In this document: positions 23,896-32,144 of the stretch, in pieces
Numbering within the stretch: the first letter of the stretch is position 1
How the letters are laid out: each line of letters opens with the position of its first letter
Assembly (NCBI RefSeq): GCF_003172955.1
Contig: NZ_QGKR01000132.1
Coordinates: 1-32,158, forward strand
Origin: Micromonospora acroterricola
GTDB taxonomy: Bacteria > Actinomycetota > Actinomycetes > Mycobacteriales > Micromonosporaceae
Reading direction: 5' to 3'
DNA length: 32,158 nt
Made by a program: the position numbers and the translations under genes
Notes under the pieces: generated by a model
The model's database searches: none
What the model saw: only the letters and a program-made list of their open reading frames with translations
Told to the model about the DNA's origin: nothing

Positions 23896-24759
23896 TCAGC
23901 GGGGCGGCAGGTCGCCGGCGAAGCGGGCGACCCGCCGCGCCAGCGGGGTGCCCGCGCGAACCCAGGTGAAGTGGTCCAGCGGCGCCCCGGCCTGCTCCAC
24001 CGTGTACCGCTCCCGGGTCACCGGCGCCGCCGCGAGCTTCGCGCAGAGGTGGTCCATGGTCGCGTGCGGCGTGTACTGGTCGTCGTCCATGCTGACCGCC
24101 AGCACCGGGGTCCGCACCGCGCGCACCGCCGCCTCGGTGTCCGTGCCGTCCAGTTTGGGGAAACGGCCGGTCCGTGCGGTGTACGCCCAGTCCCGAATCA
24201 CGCCGCGTGCCTGCCGGCCGCCGAAGCCCCAGCCCGGCCAGACCCCGAGCACCGCCGCGGTGGCGGCGATGCCCTGGGTGTACGGCAGCACGCCGAGGCC
24301 ACGCCGGCCCGGGTAGCTTCGCCAGTAGGGGATGCCGACCGCGACCAGCACCAGCCCGTCCGCCGCGTCGCTGCCGTGCAGGGCGAGGTGCAGCAGCGCG
24401 GCCTGCCCGCCGAGCGAGTGCCCGAGCAGCAGCCGGGTGCGCCCGTCCAGCCGTGGCTTGAGCGCGGCCAGCACGGCGCCGATGTCGCCGGCCAGCTCCG
24501 TGTAGCCGTGGCGGTCGGCGCGGCTCGGCGGCGGGCCACTCGCCCCGGTGCCGCGAAGGTCGGCGACGACCACGGCCAGCCCGGCGGCCCGCAGCGCGGC
24601 CGCGAACGGCCGGTAGTAGCGGGCCCGCACCCCCATCGCCGGCCAGATCACCACCACCGGCGCACCCGGCGGTCCGTCCGGCTCCGGATACACCTGCACG
24701 CCGAGACGGCCGCCGTCGACGTCGACGAACTCCTGCGCGTACTCCGGGTCCCCGTTCAC
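23896..24759 (-). CDS. Alpha/beta hydrolase
   Basis: 287 aa. The nucleophile elbow is GHSLGG (Ser115). The oxyanion region lies near VVIWPAMGVRARYYRPFAAALRAAGLAVVVADLRGTGASG. An acid residue is likely in VLAVSMDDDQYTPHATMDHL and the catalytic His in APLDHFTWVRAG. The arrangement resembles the predicted hydrolases of the COG4757 type. No signal peptide, so cytoplasmic. The substrate is probably an ester but cannot be named. GTG start at 24759; no strong ribosome binding site is visible. Confidence 0.9.
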   Translation of the reverse strand: MNGDPEYAQEFVDVDGGRLGVQVYPEPDGPPGAPVVVIWPAMGVRARYYRPFAAALRAAGLAVVVADLRGTGASGPPPSRADRHGYTELAGDIGAVLAALKPRLDGRTRLLLGHSLGGQAALLHLALHGSDAADGLVLVAVGIPYWRSYPGRRGLGVLPYTQGIAATAAVLGVWPGWGFGGRQARGVIRDWAYTARTGRFPKLDGTDTEAAVRAVRTPVLAVSMDDDQYTPHATMDHLCAKLAAAPVTRERYTVEQAGAPLDHFTWVRAGTPLARRVARFAGDLPPR

Positions 24760-24815
24760 CGGCCCAGCTTACGGCTCGACGTTACCGGCCGGTAGCCGCC
24801 GATGTCGGACACGAC

Positions 24816-24843
24816 GGAGGCCCCGCCGGGTGGCGGGGCCTCC
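24816..24843 (-). terminator. Strong hairpin terminator of the SGNH hydrolase gene
   Basis: Perfect 12-bp stem GGAGGCCCCGCC / GGCGGGGCCTCC with a 4-nt loop, 14 nt past the SGNH stop. No T-tract. A separate 12-bp palindrome, TACCGGCCGGTA, lies at 24783-24794, just before the hydrolase gene. Confidence 0.8.
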
Positions 24844-24857
24844 GGTGAACGGTCCGG

Positions 24858-26114
24858 TCAGGAAACGGAGATCGTTCCGTCGCCGGCGCGGACGCAGGCG
24901 ACCGCGCGGGCGCTGGTGGTGGCCGCGCCGCTCAGGCACTGGCCGAGCACCTGGTGCCCGGTGGCGTTCGGGTGCCACGACTCCTGGCAGGTCTGGAAGT
25001 AGCTGACGCAGGTGTTGGCGATCCGCTGGATAGCGATCTTGTCCTTGCCGGAGAGGCTGGTCACGAAGGTGCCGTTCGGGCTGTCCTGCAACCGGATCGG
25101 GGTGGCCAGCGCTCCGGTGGGGCTGGTCGACGACTCGCAGAGCCGGGCGCCGTCGAAGGCGCGCTGCACGTCGAGGTAGACCAGGTCGGCGGTGGGGAAC
25201 TCGGCGGCGAGGGTGTCCCGCGTGGACTTCACCAGGGTGCCCAGGCCCTGCGAGAACCGGTGACCGGGCATCAGGCTGGCCCGGTGGATCGGGCAACCGG
25301 CCGCGTACCGCTCGGCGCCCAGGTCACGGAACTTGTCCCGGGTGTCGTCCCGGCCGTCCTCGGTGTGGTACGTCGGGTTCAGGTCCATCGGCAACGGGTT
25401 GGTGTAGTCCTGGAACACCACCCGGTGCTGCCCGTCCGCGTCCACCTGGTCGAGGGCGGTCAGCAGCTGGCGTACCGCTGCGGTGGTCTCCGCGGTGGCG
25501 GCGCTGAGCTGCGCGGCGGTGGCCAGGTCGGCGTCGCTGCAGGGCTTCTGCTCCACCGGGCCGCCGAGGTACGCCCAGAACTCCCACCAGCCCGTCCAGG
25601 CGTCGGCGATGAACCGGTTGGCGCACTTCTCCGCCACACTGCCGAAGGTGAACGAGCTGTTGTTGGAGCCGAGGCCGATCAGCACCAGGTCGATGTCCTG
25701 GGTCTGCGCGACGGCGCGCATCTGGTCGATCTGCGAGGCCACCGTGCGCCCCTTCTCACGCGCCACCGACGCCGTGGCGATGTCGTGGGGCTGGCCGCCG
25801 GAGCAGGCCAGGTTGAACCGGTTCTGAACGCCCGGCAGGTTGGCCTGGTTGAGCGAGGCGTTCGCGGAACGGTGGCAGAAGAACGCGTTGTTGTTCGGCG
25901 CCGTCCAGCCGGGGAAGCCCTGTGCGACTCCGTTGACGTCGACCACCGGGGTGTACGCCCCGGCGCCCTCGCCGCTGATGAAGCTGTCGCCGAGGGCCAC
26001 GGCCGCGGTGGGCAGCGCGGCGGATGCGGGAGCGGGCAGCGCGACGGCGGTCGACAGCGCCGCCGTGACGATCGTGAGTGCCGCGGCGAGCGCGGTACGC
26101 CGGAACCTGGGCAT
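24858..26114 (-). CDS. Secreted SGNH/GDSL hydrolase
   Basis: 418 aa from ATG at 26114, preceded by GGGAG at 5 nt; an ATG five codons upstream lacks a ribosome binding site. A Sec signal peptide (MPRFRRTALAAALTIVTAAL, cleavage likely after PASA at about 32) directs export. SGNH block I is GDSFISGEGAG with Ser44, block III is GLGSNNSSF, and block V is SWHPNATGHQ with the catalytic His. Several Cys residues suggest disulfides. It is probably an extracellular esterase or lipase; the substrate is unknown. It is transcribed alone. Confidence 0.93.
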   Translation of the reverse strand: MPRFRRTALAAALTIVTAALSTAVALPAPASAALPTAAVALGDSFISGEGAGAYTPVVDVNGVAQGFPGWTAPNNNAFFCHRSANASLNQANLPGVQNRFNLACSGGQPHDIATASVAREKGRTVASQIDQMRAVAQTQDIDLVLIGLGSNNSSFTFGSVAEKCANRFIADAWTGWWEFWAYLGGPVEQKPCSDADLATAAQLSAATAETTAAVRQLLTALDQVDADGQHRVVFQDYTNPLPMDLNPTYHTEDGRDDTRDKFRDLGAERYAAGCPIHRASLMPGHRFSQGLGTLVKSTRDTLAAEFPTADLVYLDVQRAFDGARLCESSTSPTGALATPIRLQDSPNGTFVTSLSGKDKIAIQRIANTCVSYFQTCQESWHPNATGHQVLGQCLSGAATTSARAVACVRAGDGTISVS

Positions 26115-26158
26115 GGGGCTCCCATCCATCGAAAGATGAAAGATTCTCTGAGAGCGCG

Positions 26159-26188
26159 ATCAGATCACCCCCGCGCGACGGGCGTCAA
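26159..26188 (-). promoter_or_regulatory. Possible sigma-70-type promoter of the SGNH hydrolase gene
   Basis: On the minus strand TTGACG (26183-26188) is followed after 18 nt by TCTGAT (26159-26164), about 45 nt before the ATG. The -35 is good and the -10 only fair. Confidence 0.35.
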
Positions 26189-26248
26189 TGGCCCGTAACA
26201 GAATCGTTCGATGAAAGACACGTCCGCGTCGGTGCGCCGGTCGGCCGC

Positions 26249-26488
26249 GACCTCGACCCGCCGACGATCCGCACCCCGCTGCTGGAACCCGCCGGGGCGG
26301 CCGGATCCGGGCGTGCGTGCTCCGGTCCGCGACGGCGAACGGGAAGGCGACGCGGCAGCGAAGGCGCTGCACCGGGACCGGCACCTCGCCGGCCGGCGGG
26401 TCTACCTCGCCGAGGCGGACCCGCCGCCCCGGGTCGACGCGGCCGTCGACAACACCGACCTCACCCGCCCTCGCCTGCTGCCCGGCCG
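26249..26488 (+). pseudogene. Uridine-kinase-like remnant, frameshifted and internally deleted
   Basis: Two adjacent segments in different frames resemble pieces of an actinobacterial uridine kinase-like protein. The first (26249 to about 26315) reads DLDPPTIRTPLLEPAGAAGSGR, like the family's ALRxxLLDPLGPGGSGR stretch. The second, from 26325 in another frame, reads VRDGE, then LHRDRHLAGRRVYLAEADPPPRVDAAVDNTDLTRPRLL, close to the C-terminal segment RYxxGQRLYLAEADP...VVVDNTDLxxPR. About 70 intervening residues and the P-loop are missing. The end overlaps the 3' end of the convergent permease gene by about 28 nt. This is from memory of the family and needs an alignment. Confidence 0.55.
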
Positions 26489-27237
26489 ACCTGGCGGTCG
26501 GGTCGCCGGCGCCGCCGCAGCAGCGCAGCGCCGACGGCGTTCAGCCCGACACCCCAGATCAGGAGGACGGTCAGCCACTGCGCCCACCGCAGAACGCTCA
26601 TCTCGCCGGAGAGCAGGTTCCGTACGCTGCCGTACGGGGTGAGCCACGCCTGGGCGGGCTCGACGGCGCCCAGCAGCGCGTACAGGCCCAGCGGCAACAC
26701 GATGGTGGCGAGGAACCCGACGACCGGCGAGCGCAGCAGCAGGCCCAGCCCGGTGCCCACCAGCCCGGCGACGACCTGCACCAGCACACTGCCGACCGCG
26801 ATGGTCCCGGCGTGCCGCCACGGGTCGTCGGCGACGGCCGCCGGAGTGAGGGCGAGCGTCACGGCGCAGACCAGCACCCCGACGACGCCGACGACGACGG
26901 CCGGCAGCCCCACCGCGAGCACGGTCGGAGTGACCCGGACGGCGGCGGGCGCCCGCCGCAGGTCACGCACCAGCAGGATGCCGAAGAGCGGCGTCAGCAC
27001 CGACATCAGGCTCTGCACCGTCTCCGAGAGCGCGGCGAACGTCCGATCGCCGGGAGCCGCCGCAGCCGTCAACGCCACGGCGGCCAGCAGGCCCAGCAGA
27101 AGGGTGATCGCGAGCAGCCACCACCGGGCCGGCGTACGCAGGGCGCGCACCAGTCCGCCGCGAATCGTCCCGTCCGGCTCGGTGAACCCTCGCCGGTCGG
27201 CCGTACCCGGGTCGCCCGGGTTCGTCCGCGCGGTCAC
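26461..27237 (-). CDS. ABC-2-type-like membrane permease (258 aa)
   Basis: Six likely membrane helices (WWLLAITLLLGLLAAVALTAAAA, SLMSVLTPLFGILLV, VLAVGLPAVVVGVVGVLVCAVTLAL, AVGSVLVQVVAGLVGTGLGLLL, VVGFLATIVLPLGLYALLG, WLTVLLIWGVGLNAVGAALL). This is the size and layout of ABC-2 permease subunits, including an N-terminal cytoplasmic stretch ending in RGGLVRALRTPARWW. The C-terminus is Arg-rich. No ATPase gene is adjacent, so it may work with a distant one or be part of a decayed unit. GTG start at 27237 overlaps the stop of a possible 20-codon ORF. Confidence 0.8.
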   Translation of the reverse strand: MTARTNPGDPGTADRRGFTEPDGTIRGGLVRALRTPARWWLLAITLLLGLLAAVALTAAAAPGDRTFAALSETVQSLMSVLTPLFGILLVRDLRRAPAAVRVTPTVLAVGLPAVVVGVVGVLVCAVTLALTPAAVADDPWRHAGTIAVGSVLVQVVAGLVGTGLGLLLRSPVVGFLATIVLPLGLYALLGAVEPAQAWLTPYGSVRNLLSGEMSVLRWAQWLTVLLIWGVGLNAVGAALLRRRRRPDRQVGRAAGEGG

Positions 27238-27296
27238 CGGACCGGCCCGTGGTGGAACTCGGCGCGCCAGCGGCGTACCCCGTTGTCCCCGTCCAT
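27234..27296 (-). CDS. Possible 20-aa ORF coupled to the permease gene
   Basis: ATG at 27296 with GGGAG about 6 nt upstream encodes MDGDNGVRRWRAEFHHGPVR and stops in a 4-nt overlap (GTGA) with the permease start. It may be a translated leader that feeds ribosomes into the permease, or a remnant of a longer protein. It is short enough to be chance. Confidence 0.35.
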   Translation of the reverse strand: MDGDNGVRRWRAEFHHGPVR

Positions 27297-27431
27297 GCCC
27301 GCTCCCGCCCCGCGCCGGCGCTACCGGACGCGATCGCCGGTCAGATTACCGGCCGGGTGGTTCCTCCGTGACCCCGCGAACGCCGCCGCCCGGCTGGTCC
27401 GGGCGCCGGCGGGCTGTTCCGTGGCTCACGT

Positions 27432-27469
27432 CCGGGCGTCGACGCCCGGCGGGTCGCGTAGGGCCTACG
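27432..27469. promoter_or_regulatory. Two perfect palindromes upstream of parE
   Basis: CCGGGCGTCGACGCCCGG (27432-27449) is an 18-bp perfect palindrome and CGTAGG-G-CCTACG (27457-27469) a 13-nt one, 7 nt apart. They lie just before the likely promoter, about 100 nt before the parE start. They could be operators or structures responsive to DNA supercoiling. Confidence 0.45.
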
Positions 27470-27490
27470 GGTGTTGTCCCAGCCTCGGGC

Positions 27491-27496
27491 TAGGCT
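27491..27496 (+). promoter_or_regulatory. Possible -10 element of parE-parC
   Basis: TAGGCT fits the actinobacterial TAnnnT -10 pattern and lies 75 nt before the parE start. No good -35 box is seen at 16-18 nt, but TTGTCC occurs 11 nt upstream. The rest of the 274-nt stretch before parE (27297-27570) holds only GC-rich sequence and the two palindromes. Confidence 0.35.
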
Positions 27497-27570
27497 CGCT
27501 GCGGCGCGCCACGCCGGCTGACATCGCCGGTGACCGGCAGCACACCGCCGAGACCGGGGAGTACGACCAG

Positions 27571-29628
27571 TTGACCGCAGAGCCTGACACCCTGTACGGG
27601 GCCGATGACCTCACCCACCTTGAGGGGCTGGACGCTGTCCGCAAGCGGCCCGGCATGTACATCGGTTCCACCGACAGCCGTGGCGTGGGTCACCTCGTCA
27701 ACGAGATCCTCGACAACTCGACCGACGAGGGCGTCGCCGGTCACGCCACCAACGTCGAGGTGACGCTGCACGCCGACGGCTCGGTGCAGGTCGACGACGA
27801 CGGTCGGGGCATCCCCACCGACGTGCACGCCAAGTCCGGCATCTCCGGCGTGGAGCTGGTGCTCACCCGGCTGCACGCGGGCGGCAAGTTCGGCGGCTCC
27901 GGCTACAAGACCTCCGGTGGCCTGCACGGCGTCGGCGCGTCCGCGGTCAACGCGCTGTCCCGCCGGTTCGACGTGACCGTCCGCCGCGCCGGCAAGATCC
28001 ACTCGATGTCCTTCCGGCACGGTGTCCCGGGGATCTTCGACGGCGACGGGCCCGAGGCGCCGTTCACCGCCGGCCCCGGGCTCCAGGTGGTCGGCGCGAT
28101 GAAGCGTCGGCAGGCCACCGGCACCTCGATCCGCTGGTGGCACGACACCCGCTACTTCGAGACCGGCGCCGCGCTCGACGTCGACGCGGTCCGCATGAAG
28201 CTGCGCAACACCGCCTTCCTGGTCCCCGGCGTGACCTACCTGCTGCGCGACCTCACCGGCGAGGCGCCCACCGAGGAGCGGTTCCACTATCCCAACGGGC
28301 TCAGCGACATGGTGGAGTTCCTCGCCCCGGCCGGCGACCGGCCCGTCTCCGGCACCCTGCTGGTCACCGGCGAGGGGACGTACCGGGAGAACGCCGCCGA
28401 CGCCAACGGCGTCATGCAGTCCAACGTGCAGCGTCGGGCCGAGGTCGAGGTGTCGTTCCGCTGGGGCACCGGCTACGAGCGCACCGTCGAGTGCTTCACC
28501 AACACGATCCGCAACGCGCACGGCGGCACCCACCGCAAGGGCTTCGAGCGGGCCCTGGTCCGCACCCTCGCCGACGCCGTGCGCAACACCCGCGGGCTGC
28601 TCAAGGCCAAGGAGGAACCGCCCACCCTGGACGACGTCCTGGAGGGGATGACCGCCGTGGTGCACGTGCGGATCCCCGAGCCGCAGTTCACGTCGCAGAC
28701 CAAGGACGAGCTCTCCACCACCGGCATCACCAAGGTGATCCACACGTTGGTCGAGGCGCACCTCAAGGCGTGGATGGAGGACCGGCGCACCAAGGCTGAG
28801 GCGCGCACCGTGCTGCAGAAGGTCGTCGACGCGGCCCGGGTGCGGCTCACGCAGAAGCAGCAGAAGGACGCCGCCCGGCGCAAGACCGCCCTGGAGGGCG
28901 CGTCGATGCCGCCGAAGCTGGTCGACTGCCGGGCCACCGGCATCGACCGCAGTGAGCTGTTCATCGTCGAGGGTGACAGCGCCCTCGGGACGAGCCGGAT
29001 GGCCCGCTCCTCGGAGTACCAGGCGCTGCTGCCGATCCGGGGCAAGATCCTCAACGTGCAGAAGGCCAACCTCCAGCAGGTGCTGGACAATGCCGAGTGC
29101 GCGGCGATCGTCCAGGTGCTCGGCGCCGGCTCGGGGCGTACGTTCGACCTCTCCACGCTGCGCTACGGCCGGGTGCTGATCATGGCCGACGCCGACGTGG
29201 ACGGCGCGCACATCCGCACGCTGCTCATCACCCTCTTCGCGCGGTACATGCGCCCGTTGATCGAGGCCGGCCGGCTCTACGCCGCTATGCCGCCCCTGCA
29301 CAAGATCACGACAAAGGGGCGCAACCCGCAGACCGTCTACACCTACACCCAGGCCGAGATGGAGGCGACGGTCCGCAAGCTGGAGAAGGCCGGCAAGCAG
29401 ATCGTCACCCCGATCCCGCGCTTCAAGGGTCTCGGCGAGATGGACGCCGACGAGTTGTGGGACACGACGATGAACCCGGCCACCCGCGCCGTCCGCCGGA
29501 TCACCCTCGACGACGTGGACGCCGCCGAGCGGATCCTCGAGCTGCTGATGGGGGAGAAGGTCGAGCCGCGCCGCAACTGGCTGATCGACTCCGCCGACCG
29601 CGTAGACCGCGAGGCGATCGACGCATGA
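27571..29628 (+). CDS. parE: DNA topoisomerase IV subunit B (type IIA topoisomerase)
   Basis: 685 aa from TTG at 27571, chosen because GGGGAG lies about 9 nt upstream and conserved sequence begins shortly after (LEGLDAVRKRPGMYIGSTD). The GHKL ATPase includes NEILDNSTDE (Glu45, Asn49), DDGRGIPTDVH and GGLHGVGASAVNALS. The transducer has the ATP-contact QTKDEL. The TOPRIM domain has EGDSALGTSR (Glu467) and DADVDGAHIRTLL (Asp540/542). The C-terminus has PRFKGLGEMDADELWDTTMNP. With ParC it passes one duplex through another, mainly to separate daughter chromosomes. The name ParE rather than GyrB rests on the pairing with a ParC-like gene and absence of dnaA/recF neighbours; a second gyrase cannot be excluded. 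Confidence 0.9.
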   Translation: MTAEPDTLYGADDLTHLEGLDAVRKRPGMYIGSTDSRGVGHLVNEILDNSTDEGVAGHATNVEVTLHADGSVQVDDDGRGIPTDVHAKSGISGVELVLTRLHAGGKFGGSGYKTSGGLHGVGASAVNALSRRFDVTVRRAGKIHSMSFRHGVPGIFDGDGPEAPFTAGPGLQVVGAMKRRQATGTSIRWWHDTRYFETGAALDVDAVRMKLRNTAFLVPGVTYLLRDLTGEAPTEERFHYPNGLSDMVEFLAPAGDRPVSGTLLVTGEGTYRENAADANGVMQSNVQRRAEVEVSFRWGTGYERTVECFTNTIRNAHGGTHRKGFERALVRTLADAVRNTRGLLKAKEEPPTLDDVLEGMTAVVHVRIPEPQFTSQTKDELSTTGITKVIHTLVEAHLKAWMEDRRTKAEARTVLQKVVDAARVRLTQKQQKDAARRKTALEGASMPPKLVDCRATGIDRSELFIVEGDSALGTSRMARSSEYQALLPIRGKILNVQKANLQQVLDNAECAAIVQVLGAGSGRTFDLSTLRYGRVLIMADADVDGAHIRTLLITLFARYMRPLIEAGRLYAAMPPLHKITTKGRNPQTVYTYTQAEMEATVRKLEKAGKQIVTPIPRFKGLGEMDADELWDTTMNPATRAVRRITLDDVDAAERILELLMGEKVEPRRNWLIDSADRVDREAIDA

Positions 29629-29660
29629 GCACGCGTACCGTCCGAGGGGAAAGCTGAGTC

Positions 29661-32144
29661 ATGGCACGCCGTAAGGAAAACAAGGTCGACCTCTCCTCGT
29701 TCGACCAGGCCGGCGCGCGGGTCTTCGACAACCCACTGGTCACCGAGGTGTCCGACTCCTACCTGGAGTACGCGTTCTCGGTCATCCACTCCCGCGCCCT
29801 GCCCGACGCCCGCGACGGCCTCAAGCCGGTGCACCGGCGCATCCTCTGGTCGATGTACGAGCAGGGCTACCGCCCCGACCGGGGGCACGTGAAGTCCGCC
29901 CGGGTGGTCGGCGACGTCATGGGTAAGTACCACCCGCACGGCGACACGGCGATCTACGACGCGATGGTCCGCCTCGCGCAGGACTTCTCGCTCAACGTCC
30001 CGCTCATCGACGGGCACGGCAACTTCGGGTCCCCGGACGATGGGCCGGCGGCGGCGCGCTACACCGAGGCGCGGATGTCCCGCGAGGCGATGCTGCTCGT
30101 CGGCGAGTTGGGCGAGGACACCGTCGACGTCGAGCCCAACTACGACGGGTCGCTGACCCAGCCGACCGTGCTGCCGGCGGCCTTCCCCAACCTGCTGGTC
30201 AACGGCGCGTCCGGGATCGCGGTCGGGATGGCCACCAACATGATCCCGCACAACCTGGCCGAGGTGGTCTCCGCCGCCCGCTGGCTGATCAACCACCCGG
30301 ACGCCACGCTCGACAAGCTCATGGAGTTCGTCCCCGGCCCCGACCTGCCCACCGGCGGCGTGCTGCTCGGCCTGGACGAGGTGCGCCGGGCGTACGAGAC
30401 CGGGCGCGGCGTGGTGCGGATGCGCGGCAAGGTGGTGATCGGCCCGATCGAGGGCAGCCGGGGCCGCCAGGCCATCACGGTGGTCGAGCTGCCGTACGGC
30501 GTCGGCGCGGAGAAGGTCATCGCGGCGATCACCAACGAGGTCACCAAGACCAAGCGGCTGACCGGCATCGCCGACGTCAAGGACCTGACCGACCGCGAGA
30601 GCGGCACCCGACTGGTCGTCGAGTGCAAGGTCGGCGTCAACCCGCAGGCGCTGCTCGCCGACCTCTACCGGCTCACCCCGCTGGAGCAGTCGTTCGGCGT
30701 CAACAACCTGGTCCTGGTGGACGGGCAGCCCCGCACCCTCGGGCTGAAGGCGCTGCTGGAGGTCTTCCTGGCCCACCGGTACGAGGTGGTCACCCGGCGC
30801 AGCTCGTACCGCCGCCGCAAGCGCCAGGAGCGGCTGCACCTGGTCGACGGCCTGCTGATCGCATTGCTGGACATCGACCGGGTGGTCCGGCTGATCCGGG
30901 GCAGCGACGACGCACAGGCCGCCAAGGACGGGCTGATGAGCCAGTTCGGTCTCTCCGACATCCAGGCCACCTACATCCTGGACACTCCACTGCGCCGGCT
31001 GACCAGGTTCGACCGGATCGAGCTGGAGGTCGAGCAGGAGCGGCTGCGCACCGAGATCGCCGAGCTGTCCACCATCCTGGACGACGACAAGGTGCTCAAG
31101 AAGCTGGTCTCCGACGAGCTGGCTGCCGTGGTCAAGCAGTTCGGCGCCGAACGGCGCACCACGCTGGTGGATGGCGACCTCAAGGAGGTGCTGGCCGCGT
31201 CGGCGCCGGCCGGGCCGCTGGAGGTCGCCGACGACCCCTGCCAGGTGATCCTCTCCGCGACCGGGCTGGTGGCCCGGACCGCGGCCGAGTCGGAGGAGAG
31301 CGCCGAGGGGCGCCGGCGCAACGGCCGGGTCAAGCACGACACGGTCCGCGCGATCGTGCACTCCACCGCGCGTGGCCGGGTGCTGCTGGTGACCAGCGCC
31401 GGCCGGGCGTTCAAGATCGACGTACTGCCGTTGCCGGTGCTGCCGGAGCAGGCCGGCACGGTGTCGCTGCGAGGCGGCATGTCCGCCGCCGAGCTGGTGC
31501 CACTGGAGGCGGGGGAGACGGTCGTCGGCCTGGCCCCGCTGGGCGGGCCGGCCGACGGTTCGCCGGGGCTGGCCCTGGGCACCCGGCAGGGCGTCGTGAA
31601 GATCTGCGCGCCGGAGTGGCCGGTGCGGTCCGACGAGTTCGAGGTGATCGGCCTGCGTGACGGCGACGAGGTGGTCGGGGCGACCTGGCTGACCGACGGC
31701 GCCGAGACGCTGACGTTCGTCACCTCGGAGGCGTCGCTGCTGCGCTTCGCCGCCGGGCTGGTCCGCCCGCAGGGCCCCAAGGGTGGCGGCATGGCCGGCA
31801 TCAACCTGCCCGCCGGGGCGCGGGTGGTCTTCTTCGGGGCGGTGCGCACCGACGATCCGGGGCACGGCGACCCGATGGTGGTCACCTCCACCGGCGCGAC
31901 GGTCAAGGTGACGCCGTTCAAGGCGTACCCGGCGAAGGGTCGGGCGACCGGCGGGGTGCGCGCCCACCGTTTCCTCAAGGACGAGACCGACGTGGCCGTC
32001 GCCTGGGTGGGGCCGCGGCCGGTCGGCGCGACCGGCACCGGCGAGCCGGTCGAGCTGCCCGCCGCCGACCCCCGCCGCGACGGCTCCGGCTTCGCCGTGA
32101 TGCTGGGCCCAACCGTGGTAGGCCACCTCATCGAACGCGACTAA
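29661..32144 (+). CDS. parC: DNA topoisomerase IV subunit A (type IIA topoisomerase)
   Basis: 827 aa, ATG at 29661, 32 nt after parE, with GAGGGGAAAG upstream. The N-terminal winged-helix and tower domains contain PDARDGLKPVHRRILWSM, the quinolone-determining region YHPHGDTAIYDAMVRLAQ and the catalytic Arg133-Tyr134 in ARYTEARMS. The helix SQFGLSDIQATYILDTPLRRLTRFD precedes a coiled coil. The C-terminal beta-pinwheel (about 500-827) has degenerate repeats (GRVLLVTSAGRAFKIDVLPLP, GLALGTRQGVVKICAPEWP, DPMVVTSTGATVKVTPFKAYP) and no clear GyrA-box QRRGGKG, supporting ParC over GyrA. Thr96 is at the position of E. coli GyrA Ser83; Asp100 matches Asp87. The gene is complete and ends 14 nt before the window edge. 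Confidence 0.93.
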   Translation: MARRKENKVDLSSFDQAGARVFDNPLVTEVSDSYLEYAFSVIHSRALPDARDGLKPVHRRILWSMYEQGYRPDRGHVKSARVVGDVMGKYHPHGDTAIYDAMVRLAQDFSLNVPLIDGHGNFGSPDDGPAAARYTEARMSREAMLLVGELGEDTVDVEPNYDGSLTQPTVLPAAFPNLLVNGASGIAVGMATNMIPHNLAEVVSAARWLINHPDATLDKLMEFVPGPDLPTGGVLLGLDEVRRAYETGRGVVRMRGKVVIGPIEGSRGRQAITVVELPYGVGAEKVIAAITNEVTKTKRLTGIADVKDLTDRESGTRLVVECKVGVNPQALLADLYRLTPLEQSFGVNNLVLVDGQPRTLGLKALLEVFLAHRYEVVTRRSSYRRRKRQERLHLVDGLLIALLDIDRVVRLIRGSDDAQAAKDGLMSQFGLSDIQATYILDTPLRRLTRFDRIELEVEQERLRTEIAELSTILDDDKVLKKLVSDELAAVVKQFGAERRTTLVDGDLKEVLAASAPAGPLEVADDPCQVILSATGLVARTAAESEESAEGRRRNGRVKHDTVRAIVHSTARGRVLLVTSAGRAFKIDVLPLPVLPEQAGTVSLRGGMSAAELVPLEAGETVVGLAPLGGPADGSPGLALGTRQGVVKICAPEWPVRSDEFEVIGLRDGDEVVGATWLTDGAETLTFVTSEASLLRFAAGLVRPQGPKGGGMAGINLPAGARVVFFGAVRTDDPGHGDPMVVTSTGATVKVTPFKAYPAKGRATGGVRAHRFLKDETDVAVAWVGPRPVGATGTGEPVELPAADPRRDGSGFAVMLGPTVVGHLIERD

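Noticed and set aside
26160..26384. 74-codon minus-strand ORF upstream of the SGNH gene
   Set aside because: No ribosome binding site, Arg-rich composition, and it runs antisense to the kinase remnant.
26317..27570. N-terminal extension of ParE of more than 400 codons
   Set aside because: The extension is Arg/Pro/Thr-rich, runs antisense to the ABC-2-like permease and has no homology to topoisomerases; TTG at 27571 fits the family start.
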